From positions 2,604,001 through 2,668,000 of the forward strand of contig NZ_PYHR01000002.1 of NCBI RefSeq assembly GCF_003121705.1: a DNA stretch of 64,000 nt. Reading direction: 5' to 3'. Below, piece after piece: positions 9,253 to 18,717 of this stretch (position 1 is the first letter of the stretch; the number at the start of each line of letters is the position of its first letter). The DNA comes from Serinibacter arcticus (GTDB lineage: Bacteria; Actinomycetota; Actinomycetes; Actinomycetales; Beutenbergiaceae). The notes beneath the pieces are model-generated. The model saw only the letters and a list, made by a program, of their open reading frames with translations, was not told the origin of the DNA and searched no databases. Made by a program: the position numbers and the translations under genes.

Positions 9253-10559
9253 GCTGCCGCCCCCACATCGATCTTCCCTGTGACAGCTGCTGAGATCAGT
9301 GCAGCGCGACGCTCACGAGCGAGGTCGATCCCGCGTTTTGCGGTCGCGATCGCCCCGTCAACGCTCGCCCAGGTCTCTTCGAGCTGATCCGCGATTGCCA
9401 GTTGCTCTCGGAGTGGTGGGACCGGCAGGCGCAATCCCCGAACTTGTGCCGCGTTCAGGTTGTCTTGCGTGTTGCTCCGGAAGTAGATCCCCAGCTTGGG
9501 TCGCAACGCCAAGAGCGTCCAGTACAAGTAGCGCTCGCTTAGGCGTGACGGGTTCGCGCGGATACCAAGGATGGCCTGGTTCCAAACTGCGGTGCGGTGC
9601 AGCATCGCCACCTCCCCGACGCTCGCGTACATCGCAAACAGAACCATCGGGCCTGATTGCGGCGTAAGTCCAGCGGCCATCATCCCTGCTACCGACACAC
9701 GGCGTCCGCTGTGGGGGTGTCCAGCTTGGACTGCGCGCATGTCTCCGATCGCGATCCACTCCGTGCCGTTGGCATCATCGTCCGTCCAGTACTCATCAAC
9801 GTCGCTTTTCGGCGTTCCTCCAGCGAAAGTGTCGGCCATCGTGTATAGCGGAGCGACGTCCCAGTTCTGCGGCACCGAGCGGAACCAGTCCGCGCTCACC
9901 GGCTTCGGCGAAACTCCGGTTATGTCGAGCCCCGTTGCGAGCCTGAACGTCGCTGCGGCGCGGCGTTCCGCGAGGAGGGTCATGAGCTCCTCGTTCTTCG
10001 CGATGAACGCGTCAATCTGCGCCGTCTCCCGATCTAGATAGTCCGCAATCGCCCGCTGCTCTCGGGTCGACGGCAGGGCGACTGGGATTCGTTTGATGTC
10101 GGACTGGAACAAGTGCGGAACGCCCATACCGTCCTGCCACGAACGCATCAACGCCTGGTACTCGCTGGACCGGAGAAGCCACAATAGATAGGCGCTGTCG
10201 AGCCGATCGTTCGGCGTCAGAACGGCGATTGACCCGTTCACTGTTGCGGGTGAAGGCAGCGAGCGAACAACATTCGCGATCCCGATTGTTGATCCGTCCT
10301 TCGTCAAGAGCGCGTCGCCCACTCGAAGCTTGATCTCGGGTGATTCCTCGTAGCGCTGAACTGTGATTCGGTTCGCACTCGCAAAGTCGATGTGCGCTCC
10401 CTTGATGTTGGGAGTTGCCAGCATCGGTATCCCAAAATCCACATACTCGTCGGCTGTTAGTCCCTTCCATCCGAGGCGCGCACGCACCCATGTCAGGTTC
10501 CCAAGCCTCTCCTTCCGCCAGGACGCCGGGAACGCTGAGATGACCGCTTCTTCGATCAC
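9249..10559 (-). CDS. hsdS: Type I restriction enzyme, specificity subunit HsdS
   Basis: Recognition subunit that directs HsdM and HsdR to a bipartite DNA target. GTG 10559 was chosen because it overlaps the hsdM stop as GTGA; the frame extends upstream but is antisense-like there. 436 aa with the classic two-repeat plan: a first target-recognition domain (about 10-150), a first conserved helix with IPVALPSTREQRAIADYLDRETAQIDAFI (about 165-195), a second recognition domain (about 225-380), and a second conserved segment (LRLPVPPLREQLAIADQLEETWASVDGAI) near the C-terminus. Base composition is noticeably less G/C-rich than the neighbours, as is usual for horizontally exchanged hsdS. No phase-variable repeat or inversion partner is visible. 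Confidence 0.95.
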   Translation of the reverse strand: MIEEAVISAFPASWRKERLGNLTWVRARLGWKGLTADEYVDFGIPMLATPNIKGAHIDFASANRITVQRYEESPEIKLRVGDALLTKDGSTIGIANVVRSLPSPATVNGSIAVLTPNDRLDSAYLLWLLRSSEYQALMRSWQDGMGVPHLFQSDIKRIPVALPSTREQRAIADYLDRETAQIDAFIAKNEELMTLLAERRAAATFRLATGLDITGVSPKPVSADWFRSVPQNWDVAPLYTMADTFAGGTPKSDVDEYWTDDDANGTEWIAIGDMRAVQAGHPHSGRRVSVAGMMAAGLTPQSGPMVLFAMYASVGEVAMLHRTAVWNQAILGIRANPSRLSERYLYWTLLALRPKLGIYFRSNTQDNLNAAQVRGLRLPVPPLREQLAIADQLEETWASVDGAIATAKRGIDLARERRAALISAAVTGKIDVGAAA

Positions 10560-12505
10560 GCCTCGACCGCCGAGAGCATTAGGCGTAGATCCGCCATCAC
10601 GGCGTCGAGGTCGCGGTCGATCTCTTCGAGCGAGCGCGGCGGGACGTACTTGTAGAAGTGGCGGGTGAAGGGGATCTCCGCGCCTTCTTTCGTCTTGGTG
10701 TGGTCGACCCAGGCGTCGGGCGCGTACGGCAGCACCTCGCGAGCGACGTAGGCGTCGACGTCCTCGTCCCACGGCACGTTCTCGGTGTCGCGGAGCGACG
10801 CGTCCGGCTCGGGGTTGCCCTTGGCGTCGAGGCAGACCTCGGCGGTGTCGTCCTGCTCGCCAAGCTCCGCCGTCACCGTCTTGAGCAGGGGGGCGGCGAG
10901 GGTGAGGCCTTCGGCCTTTGCTGCTGCCTTGAGGGCCGTGTGGAACTCGGGTCGACTCGTCCAGACGGTCTCCGCATCGAGCCGGTCGAGCGTGGCGCGC
11001 AGCGCTGAGGCGTTTGCGTCGCTCAACTTCGCCACCGCCTTGGCGGCGAAAAGCGCATCGACGCGCTCCGCCGTCGTCTGCCAGTTGAGCTTGAGGGGCC
11101 GCTCGACGGTGATGGTGCGGTAGAGGAAGTCCTCGTTGCGGAAGATCTTCGAGTGCTCGCCGTCCGTGAAGTCGGCGTACAGGCCCACGATCGTCTCGAT
11201 GTTCGCGGGCGAGAGCTCGTTGCGCTTGGAGCCGAGGCTTTTGCGGAGCTTGGTGAACATCTCGCGGCCGTCGATGAGCTGCACCCGGCCCTGGCGCTCC
11301 TCGGTCTTGCGGTTGGTGAGCACCCAGACGTAGGTAGAGATGCCGGTGTTGTAGAACATGTCCTTCGGCAGCCCGATGATCGCCTCGACGAGGTCGTTGT
11401 CGAGCAGCCACTTGCGGATGTTCGACTCCCCGCCGCCCGCCCCGCCGGAGAACAGGGGCGAGCCGTTGAGCACGATCGCCATGCGGGAGCCGCCGTCGGC
11501 GGGCGTGCGCATCTTGGAGACGAGGTGGAGCAGGAAGAGCATGGCGCCGTCGCTCACGGCGGGGGTGCCAGGGCCGAAGCGGCCGTTGAAGCCGAGGCGG
11601 GCGTGCTCGTCGTCGACGATCGAGCGCTGGTCCTTCCAGTCCACTCCGAACGGCGGGTTGGACAGGCCGTAGTCGAACCGCTTGTCCTCGAAGGCGTCCC
11701 CGGTGAGGGTGTCTCCGAGGGCGATGTTGTCGACGTCCTGGCCCTTGATGACCATGTCAGCCTTGCAGATCGCGTACGAGGCGTCGTTGTAGTCCTGGCC
11801 GTACAGGCTGAGCTGGATGCCCGGGTTCATCCGGCGCAGGTACTCGTCGGCCACGGAGAGCATGCCGCCGGTGCCGGCGGTGGGGTCGTAGATCGAGCGG
11901 ACGATGCCCGGCTTCGTCAGGGCGTCGTCGTCGAGGGCGAACAGGAGTTGCACCATGAGCGCGATGACCTCGCGCGGGGTGTAGTGGTCGCCCGCCGTCT
12001 CGTTCGAGCGCTCATTCGCCCACCGGATCAGTTCCTCGAACAACAGGCCCATCTCGATGTTGCTCACCGTGCGGGGGTGGAAGTCCGCCTGCGCAAACTT
12101 CTCCGTCACCGCAAAGAGCTTGTTCTTCTCCGCGAGCTTGTTGAGCGTCTTGTCGAACTCGAACCGCTCGAAGATGTCGCGCACGTTGGCGGAGAAGCCG
12201 GCCAGGTAGGCGGACATGTTCGCGCGCAGATCGGCCGGGTCGGCCACGAGCTTGGCGAAGTCGAACGGGGACGAGTTGTAGAACTGGTGGCCCGCCGCCT
12301 CCTGGAGGGTGAGCTCCTGCAGCTTCTCCGGTAGCCCGCCGACTGCCTTCGCCCGCGTGACCACGTCACGCTTTGTGTCCGCGAGCACTGCGTCGAGTCG
12401 GCGCAGCACGGTGAACGGCAGCACTACCGATCCGTACTCCGAGGGCTTGAACGGGCCGCGCAGCGACTCGGCGATGCTCCAGATGAAGGAGACGTGATTC
12501 ACCAC
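10556..12505 (-). CDS. hsdM: Type I restriction enzyme, N6-adenine methyltransferase subunit HsdM
   Basis: Modification subunit that methylates adenine in the HsdS target. It has the N-terminal HsdM helical domain (start ..NHVSFIWSIAESLRGPFK), SAM-binding motif I DPTAGTGG (207-214) and catalytic motif IV NPPF (283-286). Two GTG codons are adjacent (12505 and 12502); the first is preferred because GGAG lies 9 bases before it. The frame extends further upstream to 12793, but that part reads as noise. 649 aa; the C-terminal third after the methylase core (about 450-649) contains the FTRHFYKYVPPRSLEEIDRDL segment common in this HsdM subfamily. It is the first gene of the R-M operon, so the promoter should lie in 12506-12770. 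Confidence 0.96.
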   Translation of the reverse strand: MVNHVSFIWSIAESLRGPFKPSEYGSVVLPFTVLRRLDAVLADTKRDVVTRAKAVGGLPEKLQELTLQEAAGHQFYNSSPFDFAKLVADPADLRANMSAYLAGFSANVRDIFERFEFDKTLNKLAEKNKLFAVTEKFAQADFHPRTVSNIEMGLLFEELIRWANERSNETAGDHYTPREVIALMVQLLFALDDDALTKPGIVRSIYDPTAGTGGMLSVADEYLRRMNPGIQLSLYGQDYNDASYAICKADMVIKGQDVDNIALGDTLTGDAFEDKRFDYGLSNPPFGVDWKDQRSIVDDEHARLGFNGRFGPGTPAVSDGAMLFLLHLVSKMRTPADGGSRMAIVLNGSPLFSGGAGGGESNIRKWLLDNDLVEAIIGLPKDMFYNTGISTYVWVLTNRKTEERQGRVQLIDGREMFTKLRKSLGSKRNELSPANIETIVGLYADFTDGEHSKIFRNEDFLYRTITVERPLKLNWQTTAERVDALFAAKAVAKLSDANASALRATLDRLDAETVWTSRPEFHTALKAAAKAEGLTLAAPLLKTVTAELGEQDDTAEVCLDAKGNPEPDASLRDTENVPWDEDVDAYVAREVLPYAPDAWVDHTKTKEGAEIPFTRHFYKYVPPRSLEEIDRDLDAVMADLRLMLSAVEA

Positions 12506-12770
12506 GGGTGGGCACTCCAGGGGTCGAGCGAGCGAGGGACGGCAGCAGTGCCGCAGACCCGCCCATCTTGGCCCATCTCGTGATGACTTAGCCACCGGGC
12601 GGTACGTCGTACCAGGCCGGCGGTCCGCGAAGGTCCTCGCGCTTCGCTCGTGGTCTTTCTTAGTCCGGGCGACGCAGCCGCGTCGAAACCAGCCGCCTGG
12701 CGCTACTCCTCGCGTCCGGCGGATCGCCCTCCAGATCGATTCGGTCCGAGTGGACTGAACGGCGTCGCGG

Positions 12771-13053
12771 TTACCGTCCCAGACCCATGGCACCCACCAA
12801 GTCAGCTTCGCTGGCCGCCTCCGGCACGACCACGGCGTTTAGGAGCGACGTCTTCCCTCGCAGCTCCTTCGCCGGGTTCCAGGGCCGTTCGAGGTGGATC
12901 GCGCCAACCACCGTGAGGCCGTCACCGACCGCCAGTGGCGACATCACGATCACGTTGAACCCCTGTTTCGCCTCGCGGCTTCGAGCGCTCGAGGATGTAC
13001 GAGTCTTGAGGAAGAACCCGTCCGGTCCCGATCGGCCCGGCAGCCAGGTCTCG
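12771..13053 (-). pseudogene. Fossil C-terminus of a SNF2-family helicase
   Basis: Directly after the mrr stop this frame reads as the last part of a SNF2 ATPase: GPDGFFLKTRT, then GFNVIVMSPLAVGDGLTVVG and HLERPWNPAKE, which match motifs V-VI of SNF2 helicases (normally ..MSPLAAGVGLT..ANHVIHLERWWNPAKE.QATDR.YRIGQ). The family-defining continuation after NPAKE (QATDR..RIGQ) is absent; the frame jumps to KTSLLNAVVVPEAASEADLVGAMGL, which looks like the extreme C-terminus of such proteins, then stops. There is no start codon, no ATPase core and an apparent internal deletion. I read it as the remnant of a helicase gene of an older defence system. A short expressed peptide (GTG 12953, 60 aa) is possible but unlikely. 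Confidence 0.65.
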
Positions 13054-13055
13054 GA

Positions 13056-13973
13056 CTACTCAAAGAAGTCCTCGTCGACCTCGACGATGCGCAGCGTCTG
13101 CCTCACCTGAACCCCAACGCCGTACCGGATCATCAGCTGGGCAAGCCGCGTCCCGTCGATAAGGACGATCCGAGGCGAGACCGCATCGGCGAACGCGCTG
13201 GCTCCTGAGCTGAACCGGCCGGTGGTGATGAAGACGCCCTGGTTCGCCTGGTTCCCCTGCAGCGCACCCACGAAGCCCTGGACCTCAGGCCGTCCCACCG
13301 CGGACTCGGGTGCGTACCGCTTGGCCTGCACGTAGACACGGCTCAAACCAAGGGCGTCCTGGTCGATTACGCCATCGATTCCGCCGTCGTTCGAGAGCTG
13401 TGTTCGGGTCGCTCGTCCCTCCGCCCCGCCGTACCCCATGCCCATCAGCAGGTCGAGCACCGCCTGCTCGAAAAACGCCGGGTCGTTGGCGTGCAAGCGG
13501 GTGAGAAGCTCCGATGCGACGGCCGAGTGGATGCGCTCGATTCCCTCTTCCACCTGCTCCAACGGTGAGAGGGCCGATTCAGGCTCCTCGGCGAGCTGGG
13601 CTGCGGCGCTCGTCGTGGCGACGACGGAGCGCCCTCGCTCGTGAGGAGATACGTAGCCGTCGATCGTTCGGAGATCCTTCTCGGTGATACCCGTCGGATG
13701 CGAGGCCAGCAGGCCGCGGCCCGTCTCCGTGATGACGTAGTTTCCGCGAGCTGGCCGATCCACGGCCCCAGCGCGGAAAAGGTAGGACAACGCCCACAGC
13801 GTCCGGTTCAGGTACCGAGGCTGGCCGGAGGGAATCGCGCGGAGACGTTCCTCGTGGGTCACCCCGAGGATGTCTGCGGCCGATTCGCAGATGTCGCGTG
13901 CTCGGCGGATGGAGCCGTCTGCAAGGATGCGGAGTGCGGGAGCCATGTACTGGTCCCATGTGGGTTCGACCAT
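13056..13973 (-). CDS. mrr: Mrr-type restriction endonuclease with winged N-terminal domain
   Basis: Type IV-like restriction nuclease that in its family cuts methylated or otherwise modified DNA. 305 aa. The N-terminal domain (about 1-105) matches the Mrr_N winged-helix plan (LNRTLWALSYLFRAGAVDRPARGNYVITETG). The catalytic Mrr_cat domain (about 160-290) has the PD-(D/E)xK signature GGIDG (Asp200) followed by VYVQAKRY (Gln216-x-Lys218). The start is the ATG of MVEPTWDQYM. It lies 56 bp after the 510-aa gene and may be the last gene of the six-gene cassette, or an independent gene placed between it and the type I operon. It appears intact. Confidence 0.92.
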   Translation of the reverse strand: MVEPTWDQYMAPALRILADGSIRRARDICESAADILGVTHEERLRAIPSGQPRYLNRTLWALSYLFRAGAVDRPARGNYVITETGRGLLASHPTGITEKDLRTIDGYVSPHERGRSVVATTSAAAQLAEEPESALSPLEQVEEGIERIHSAVASELLTRLHANDPAFFEQAVLDLLMGMGYGGAEGRATRTQLSNDGGIDGVIDQDALGLSRVYVQAKRYAPESAVGRPEVQGFVGALQGNQANQGVFITTGRFSSGASAFADAVSPRIVLIDGTRLAQLMIRYGVGVQVRQTLRIVEVDEDFFE

Positions 13974-14029
13974 TGCGAGCTCCCTGTCTGTCTGCGTTCT
14001 AGCTCGGCGCGAGTGGTGCTGCGCGGCGG

Positions 14030-15562
14030 TTACTGGTTTGAGGCTTCCGGCACGTCGACGTCGGTCGAGCTCCCGTCGCTTGCGGGGCGCCCGAGACGTC
14101 GGCGCGCGGATCCGACGGCCCTGTCGAAACCAGTGGCCACCTCGGAGGCCGCTTGCTTTCCCCGCCGCACGAGCAGCGCATCGGGCGTGGAGTAATCCAG
14201 CGTGGCCCCTGCCTTGGCGAGCAGCGCGTCTTCGTCTTCAGCAGCACCGAGAACGACGTACTCGCCAGCCGCGAGGAACTTCGCAGTCTCGCCGACAAGA
14301 ACACGCTCGGACGTCTCGAGCCTGAAGCCGGGCTCCCCGTTGATGTTGACGGCGACCAGCGCCTCGATGTCGGCGTCCGGTTCGAGAACCCACCGCGCCT
14401 CCTGTAGGACCAACGCCGCAGCATCGGCGTCGAGCCCCGGCGTTCCGTCAGGCGTGCGGAGACGACGAGGTTCGACTTCGGGGAGTGCCGTCGCGAGCGC
14501 GTTCGAGACCCGTCGCGCGATCGAAGCGCTCCTGCGGTCGTTGCGCCTGAGAACGTTCGGTTCTTGAGCCGCGATACGGCTCAGGAGGCGCTGAACGTCG
14601 GTGAGCGTGTCGTTGGCCTGAGCCCGCCACGTGTCGGCGGTAGAGAGGGCGTGCCCGTAGACCCGCTCGCCGTAGCGTTGGGCGACCGAGTCGCTGTCCT
14701 GCTGGATGTGGAACGAGCGGAGCGTCTCCACTGCCATCCACGCATCCGCAGCCAGGGATAGGTCAACGGCATCGCGCGCGATCGCCTGGGCTTGGAGCTC
14801 GAGGCGTTCACGCTTGTCCCTGGCACGAATTCTCCCCGACAAGTCCTCCACCCGTGACGCGAGAAGTTCGGTGGTCGCGAGGGCGAACGCGTGAAGAGCG
14901 ACGGCGTCGCCCGCGATGTTCTCGATGAGGTGCGCCGGCACGGTGCCGAGCTCAATGACCCAACCCAGCTCGCGGTTGATCCGATCGATTCGCGCCTCGA
15001 CCTCGGCCCACCGCTCTGTCCGCGCTTCCGCGAGCAGAGACTGCGTGATGAGTTTGACCTCCCCGAGGAGGTTCTCGAGCCGGTTGAGCTGAAACTGGAT
15101 TGCTGCCAGGGCGACGGCGGGACCGAGCGCAACAGCAACCGAGCCGACGGTCGCAGCCTGCCCCAGCGGAACGAACCGGGCATTCGCGACGACGACACCG
15201 GCGCTGTTGACCACCGTGCCCATCTGCTGGCCTGTCGCCGCGGCCTGCATCAGATGGTGGCCGTTGTTCAGGAGCGCCATCGTCTCGGGTGCAAACTGGA
15301 CCACCCCTTGGAGCGAGGCCAGCGCAGTCGCAGCCGAGGTAGCGCCACTGACCGCGGCTCCGGACAACCCAAGCCCGTCCACGGCGGTGTCGAAGGCGAG
15401 TCGGGCGACGTTCGTTGACGCTGTCCCGGGTCGGAGGGTGTCGAGAACGGCGCGTGCGGACTCAGGCGATCGAGCGAACACAGCGACGGCGCCGTTCTCG
15501 TCGATCGGCACGAGACTCACCGATGCGTCATCGTCCAGGATGGTGCCGTCCTGCTCGGTCAT
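14030..15562 (-). CDS. Unknown protein with hydrophobic segments and long helices, defence cassette
   Basis: I do not recognise a family. 510 aa, ATG overlapping the helicase stop by 4 bp (ATGA), so co-translated with it. Residues about 65-165 are unusually hydrophobic and small-residue-rich (SGAAVSGATSAATALASL and VGSVAVALGPAVALAAIQF) and could insert into or pack against a membrane. Residues about 160-330 are charged and helical, consistent with a coiled coil. The C-terminal 110 residues form a mixed domain ending in a low-complexity tail. No nuclease, NTPase or methylase motif is visible. Position inside a helicase-nuclease cassette and a possible membrane segment make an effector or sensor role conceivable; this is inference. 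Confidence 0.75.
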   Translation of the reverse strand: MTEQDGTILDDDASVSLVPIDENGAVAVFARSPESARAVLDTLRPGTASTNVARLAFDTAVDGLGLSGAAVSGATSAATALASLQGVVQFAPETMALLNNGHHLMQAAATGQQMGTVVNSAGVVVANARFVPLGQAATVGSVAVALGPAVALAAIQFQLNRLENLLGEVKLITQSLLAEARTERWAEVEARIDRINRELGWVIELGTVPAHLIENIAGDAVALHAFALATTELLASRVEDLSGRIRARDKRERLELQAQAIARDAVDLSLAADAWMAVETLRSFHIQQDSDSVAQRYGERVYGHALSTADTWRAQANDTLTDVQRLLSRIAAQEPNVLRRNDRRSASIARRVSNALATALPEVEPRRLRTPDGTPGLDADAAALVLQEARWVLEPDADIEALVAVNINGEPGFRLETSERVLVGETAKFLAAGEYVVLGAAEDEDALLAKAGATLDYSTPDALLVRRGKQAASEVATGFDRAVGSARRRLGRPASDGSSTDVDVPEASNQ

Positions 15563-18500
15563 CGCTTCTCCTCGGCCGGGCTGTGGTTGGTCGGTGGGCG
15601 CAGATCGATCGTAGGCACGGCACCCCCGTCGACCCCGCGCTTGCGCAGCAACTCCACCATGTCCTCCTGACGCGGCTGCCCGAGCGTCAGCCGATACAGC
15701 GTGAGCGCATCGCGAAGCCGGTCGTACTTGGCATGGTCTCGACTGAGCGGGTAGGTCGCGATCACCCGTTCAATCCTCGCCGGCCCGGGGTAGACCCACC
15801 ACGGCGAGAACTCACCCAGGCCGGTGTCCTGTTCCAGCGCCGCGTCGAATACGACGCCCCAGGGATCGGGGCGAGACGACCTCAGCACATCAACCCAGTG
15901 TGCGGAGGCCACGTTCTTCCGCACGGCGTGCCCGGCGAAGCGATTGACCCGCCCCTCGCGCTGTTCGAAGTCCACGGGGTTCGACGGCAGATTCCAGTGC
16001 ACGACGCTGTGGCTCCACCAGTGGAAGTCGATGCCCTCCTGACCGACGCTCGTCGATGCAAGGACGAACGGCGCGAAGGGACTGTTGAAGGAGGCTCGCA
16101 CCTCCGCCTGGCGTGCGCCCGAGACGTCGTCGGTGTCGGACGCGTGCTGACCCCCGTATCGAAGGGCGAACCGCGCTCGCATCGGGATCTCACGGCGCTC
16201 CCTTGTCGCGTCGTGGGCGACGTACCGGGCCGGACGGATCTCGATTGCTCCGACGGACGCGGACGCGAGGCTGGCGAGCCCGGCGTCGTCGAGCTCGCCA
16301 CCTCCCAGCTCGCTGTGCAGCTGGAAGGCGTATTCGTCGAGAACGGCCTGAAGATTCCCGTCGGCGCAGTAGTCGAGCACGCTGCGCCAGTACGGGCGGT
16401 CGCGGTCGTCGCCGTAGATCCCTGTCAGGAGGGCGATGGACTCCGGTCGGTTGAACAGCGCACGGACCCCGTTGGCGAGCTCGAGCGCGGCGGTCCAGAG
16501 TGCGCGGTCGCTGACGTTCTCGCCGGCGACGGTGCGCAAGGCGCGCAGCGCAACGTTCCCTGGCGCGTGGAGGGCGAGAAGCGGCAGGTCGTGGTGGGGC
16601 GTCGAGGCGGCGTCCATCTGCGCGACTGCCGAGCGCACGTGCTCACGGAATCCGATGCCCAGGCCCGACTCGTCGTCGTCGTCATTGCGAAGGCTGGCGA
16701 CGAGCAGGTCCGGGTCGAGGTCGACGAGCTCTGCAGGGAGGGCGCCCCGCGTCCCGAAGTACGCCTCCCAGGCGCGCCCGTCATCTACGTCGTCGCCGAC
16801 GTTTCGGAGGCGATCGGCGCCCAGACGTGCCCGGACGACGTCGAGCATCTCGTCGGCCGAGAGTCGTCGCCCGGCCGCGCGGGCAGCAGCCAGAGGGTCA
16901 GCCAAGGAGGCGAGGGCCGGGTGGGGCCAGAACAGGGAGAGCGCGGACATCGCCGTCGCCTGTCCGTCGCGCAGCGCGTAGGAGAGGCGAGGCGGGACCG
17001 CGCGCCTGGCCTCGGGCGTGTTGGCAGTCACCAGGTCACCGCTCCCGGCGATGTGTCGGTCCGTCTCGTAGCTGAGGAGCGAGGCGACGGCGGTCGGAAC
17101 GCCCGACCACGCCGAGAAGATCACGCGCTTCGTGAGCTCGGCGCCCTCGAACTCGCCGAAGATCGAACCCGGCTCGAGGTAGGGCATCGAGGCCGGCATC
17201 CACAGCAGCCTCCACCACCCGGCGCCGACGGTTTCCGAGGCGAGAGATCTGAGATACCCGTTGCCGAGGTCGATCTCCCGGAACTCCTCGACGGCGTCGC
17301 GCGAGAGCGTGCGTGCCTCGGCCAGCACCCTCTCGACGCGCTCCCCGTCGGGGCCCTTGAGCAGGTCGCGCGCCTTCTCGGCTGGACGGTAGCCCTCCAT
17401 GAAACTCGCAAAGTACGGAATCGACTTCCAGTACTCCAGGTCGATCGACGCACCCAAGACCTCGCCGAGGTTCTGCAGGGCGGCCCAGTCGGTGAGGTCC
17501 TCGGGCGTGGGAACCCCGCCGTCGAGATCTCGGATCCGCAGGAGGTCCTGGTTCTCTGCCAGCTGGGGCCGCTCCGACCGGGACATCAGCGGGAGGAGAG
17601 CGAGTCGCGCGCCCCGCGCGGCCTCGTCCATCCCGTGTCCGAGCACCAGCGAGGTGCGATAGCCGCGGAGCGCCGAGGCGACGCCGTCAGCGGCGCCGGG
17701 TCCTCCGCCCGCGAGGAACCGCACGGTCGAGAGGAAGTCCTCGTAGTGGTCCTCCTCGTCCTCGCCCGCGCGGGTGAACGGCTTGTACGGGGTGGCGGAG
17801 AGGAGGAGCACCTTCGCCTGGGGATAGTCGAACATGCTGTGTGCCAGCTCCGCTGCCTCACCGGTCTCGGGGTCGAGCAGGTTCCGGAATCGTTGGAACT
17901 CGTCGAGGATCACGAGGTCGGGCTCGAGGCTGTCCACGCCGGACTTCGCCAGGGTCCGACGGAGGCGGCCGGTGAGCCATCCAGCGCGACGACGCAGGTC
18001 GGTCGTGAGCCTGTTCAGGTACCGCGCGTCGTCGCGAAGAAGCAGGAAGTCGTCGAGGGTCCCGTCTGCCGTGATCGCGTCGTGGAACGAATCGACGATG
18101 CGGTCGTCGAGGTCGCCGGCCAGCTCGTGCGTGAGGGGCTTGACGTAGTGCTCGTCGAAGCGCTGACGCGTGCTGACCGTTCCCTGGAGGAGCATCCGGG
18201 TCACTCGACGGTCCGACGACGTCGCGTTCACCAGCTGATCGAGGATGAGCGTGAGCATGGCTCGCTCCGGCGCCGAACCGGTCTGCCAGCCGCCTTCCTT
18301 GAACGACGTACCCGGGGTGAATGAGACGAGGTTGACCCGCTTGTGCCCGTTCGTCGAGGGCAGCGCCAGGCGGGCGCTGTCGCGGGCGAGCAGGGACAGG
18401 CGCGTCGCCATCCCGATGTGCTCGTCGCCGGTCACGTTGAGTCGCTTGAGGTTCTGCTGCGCCAGATCGCGGTTGCTGCACACGTAGACGACGTCGATCC

Positions 18501-18717
18501 GGTCGACGGTGTCGTCCTTCTCGAGGTGCTCGATCGCCCGCGCGATCACGCCGCGCGCGATGATGCTCTTGCCCAGCCCGGTCTCGTCGGCCACGAGGAA
18601 TCGGCCGGACCCGTCCTCGCTCCCCGCTCCGTAGAAGCGGTCGATGACGTGATCGACGGCGGCGCGCTGGAAACCCTTCAGCCCACCCATGACTGCGGGG
18701 ACGTCGACCTGGCTCAT
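15559..18717 (-). CDS. Large SNF2/HepA-type helicase of the defence cassette
   Basis: DNA-dependent ATPase/helicase. 1,052 aa; ATG overlaps the stop of the phospholipase-D-like gene by 4 bp. Motifs: Walker A ETGLGKS (45-51), Walker B DEFQ (272-275; Phe replaces the usual third residue), motif III LLSATPYKPF (about 310), and near residue 930 the motif V-VI block STSVGQEGIDFHWWSH followed by DFEQREGRVNRFAGH. The 500-residue spacing between the two RecA-like halves is large, so there is a substantial insertion whose role is unknown. It is the ATP-driven component of the cassette and probably works with the nuclease encoded just upstream. It appears intact. Confidence 0.88.
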   Translation of the reverse strand: MSQVDVPAVMGGLKGFQRAAVDHVIDRFYGAGSEDGSGRFLVADETGLGKSIIARGVIARAIEHLEKDDTVDRIDVVYVCSNRDLAQQNLKRLNVTGDEHIGMATRLSLLARDSARLALPSTNGHKRVNLVSFTPGTSFKEGGWQTGSAPERAMLTLILDQLVNATSSDRRVTRMLLQGTVSTRQRFDEHYVKPLTHELAGDLDDRIVDSFHDAITADGTLDDFLLLRDDARYLNRLTTDLRRRAGWLTGRLRRTLAKSGVDSLEPDLVILDEFQRFRNLLDPETGEAAELAHSMFDYPQAKVLLLSATPYKPFTRAGEDEEDHYEDFLSTVRFLAGGGPGAADGVASALRGYRTSLVLGHGMDEAARGARLALLPLMSRSERPQLAENQDLLRIRDLDGGVPTPEDLTDWAALQNLGEVLGASIDLEYWKSIPYFASFMEGYRPAEKARDLLKGPDGERVERVLAEARTLSRDAVEEFREIDLGNGYLRSLASETVGAGWWRLLWMPASMPYLEPGSIFGEFEGAELTKRVIFSAWSGVPTAVASLLSYETDRHIAGSGDLVTANTPEARRAVPPRLSYALRDGQATAMSALSLFWPHPALASLADPLAAARAAGRRLSADEMLDVVRARLGADRLRNVGDDVDDGRAWEAYFGTRGALPAELVDLDPDLLVASLRNDDDDESGLGIGFREHVRSAVAQMDAASTPHHDLPLLALHAPGNVALRALRTVAGENVSDRALWTAALELANGVRALFNRPESIALLTGIYGDDRDRPYWRSVLDYCADGNLQAVLDEYAFQLHSELGGGELDDAGLASLASASVGAIEIRPARYVAHDATRERREIPMRARFALRYGGQHASDTDDVSGARQAEVRASFNSPFAPFVLASTSVGQEGIDFHWWSHSVVHWNLPSNPVDFEQREGRVNRFAGHAVRKNVASAHWVDVLRSSRPDPWGVVFDAALEQDTGLGEFSPWWVYPGPARIERVIATYPLSRDHAKYDRLRDALTLYRLTLGQPRQEDMVELLRKRGVDGGAVPTIDLRPPTNHSPAEEKR

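Noticed and set aside
9249-10559. Phase-variable hsdS (inverted or truncated second hsdS copy)
   Set aside because: Only one complete hsdS, no recombinase and no inverted repeats around it.
15415-18324. 969-codon open frame on the plus strand
   Set aside because: Exact antisense of the SNF2-type helicase; no recognisable motif.
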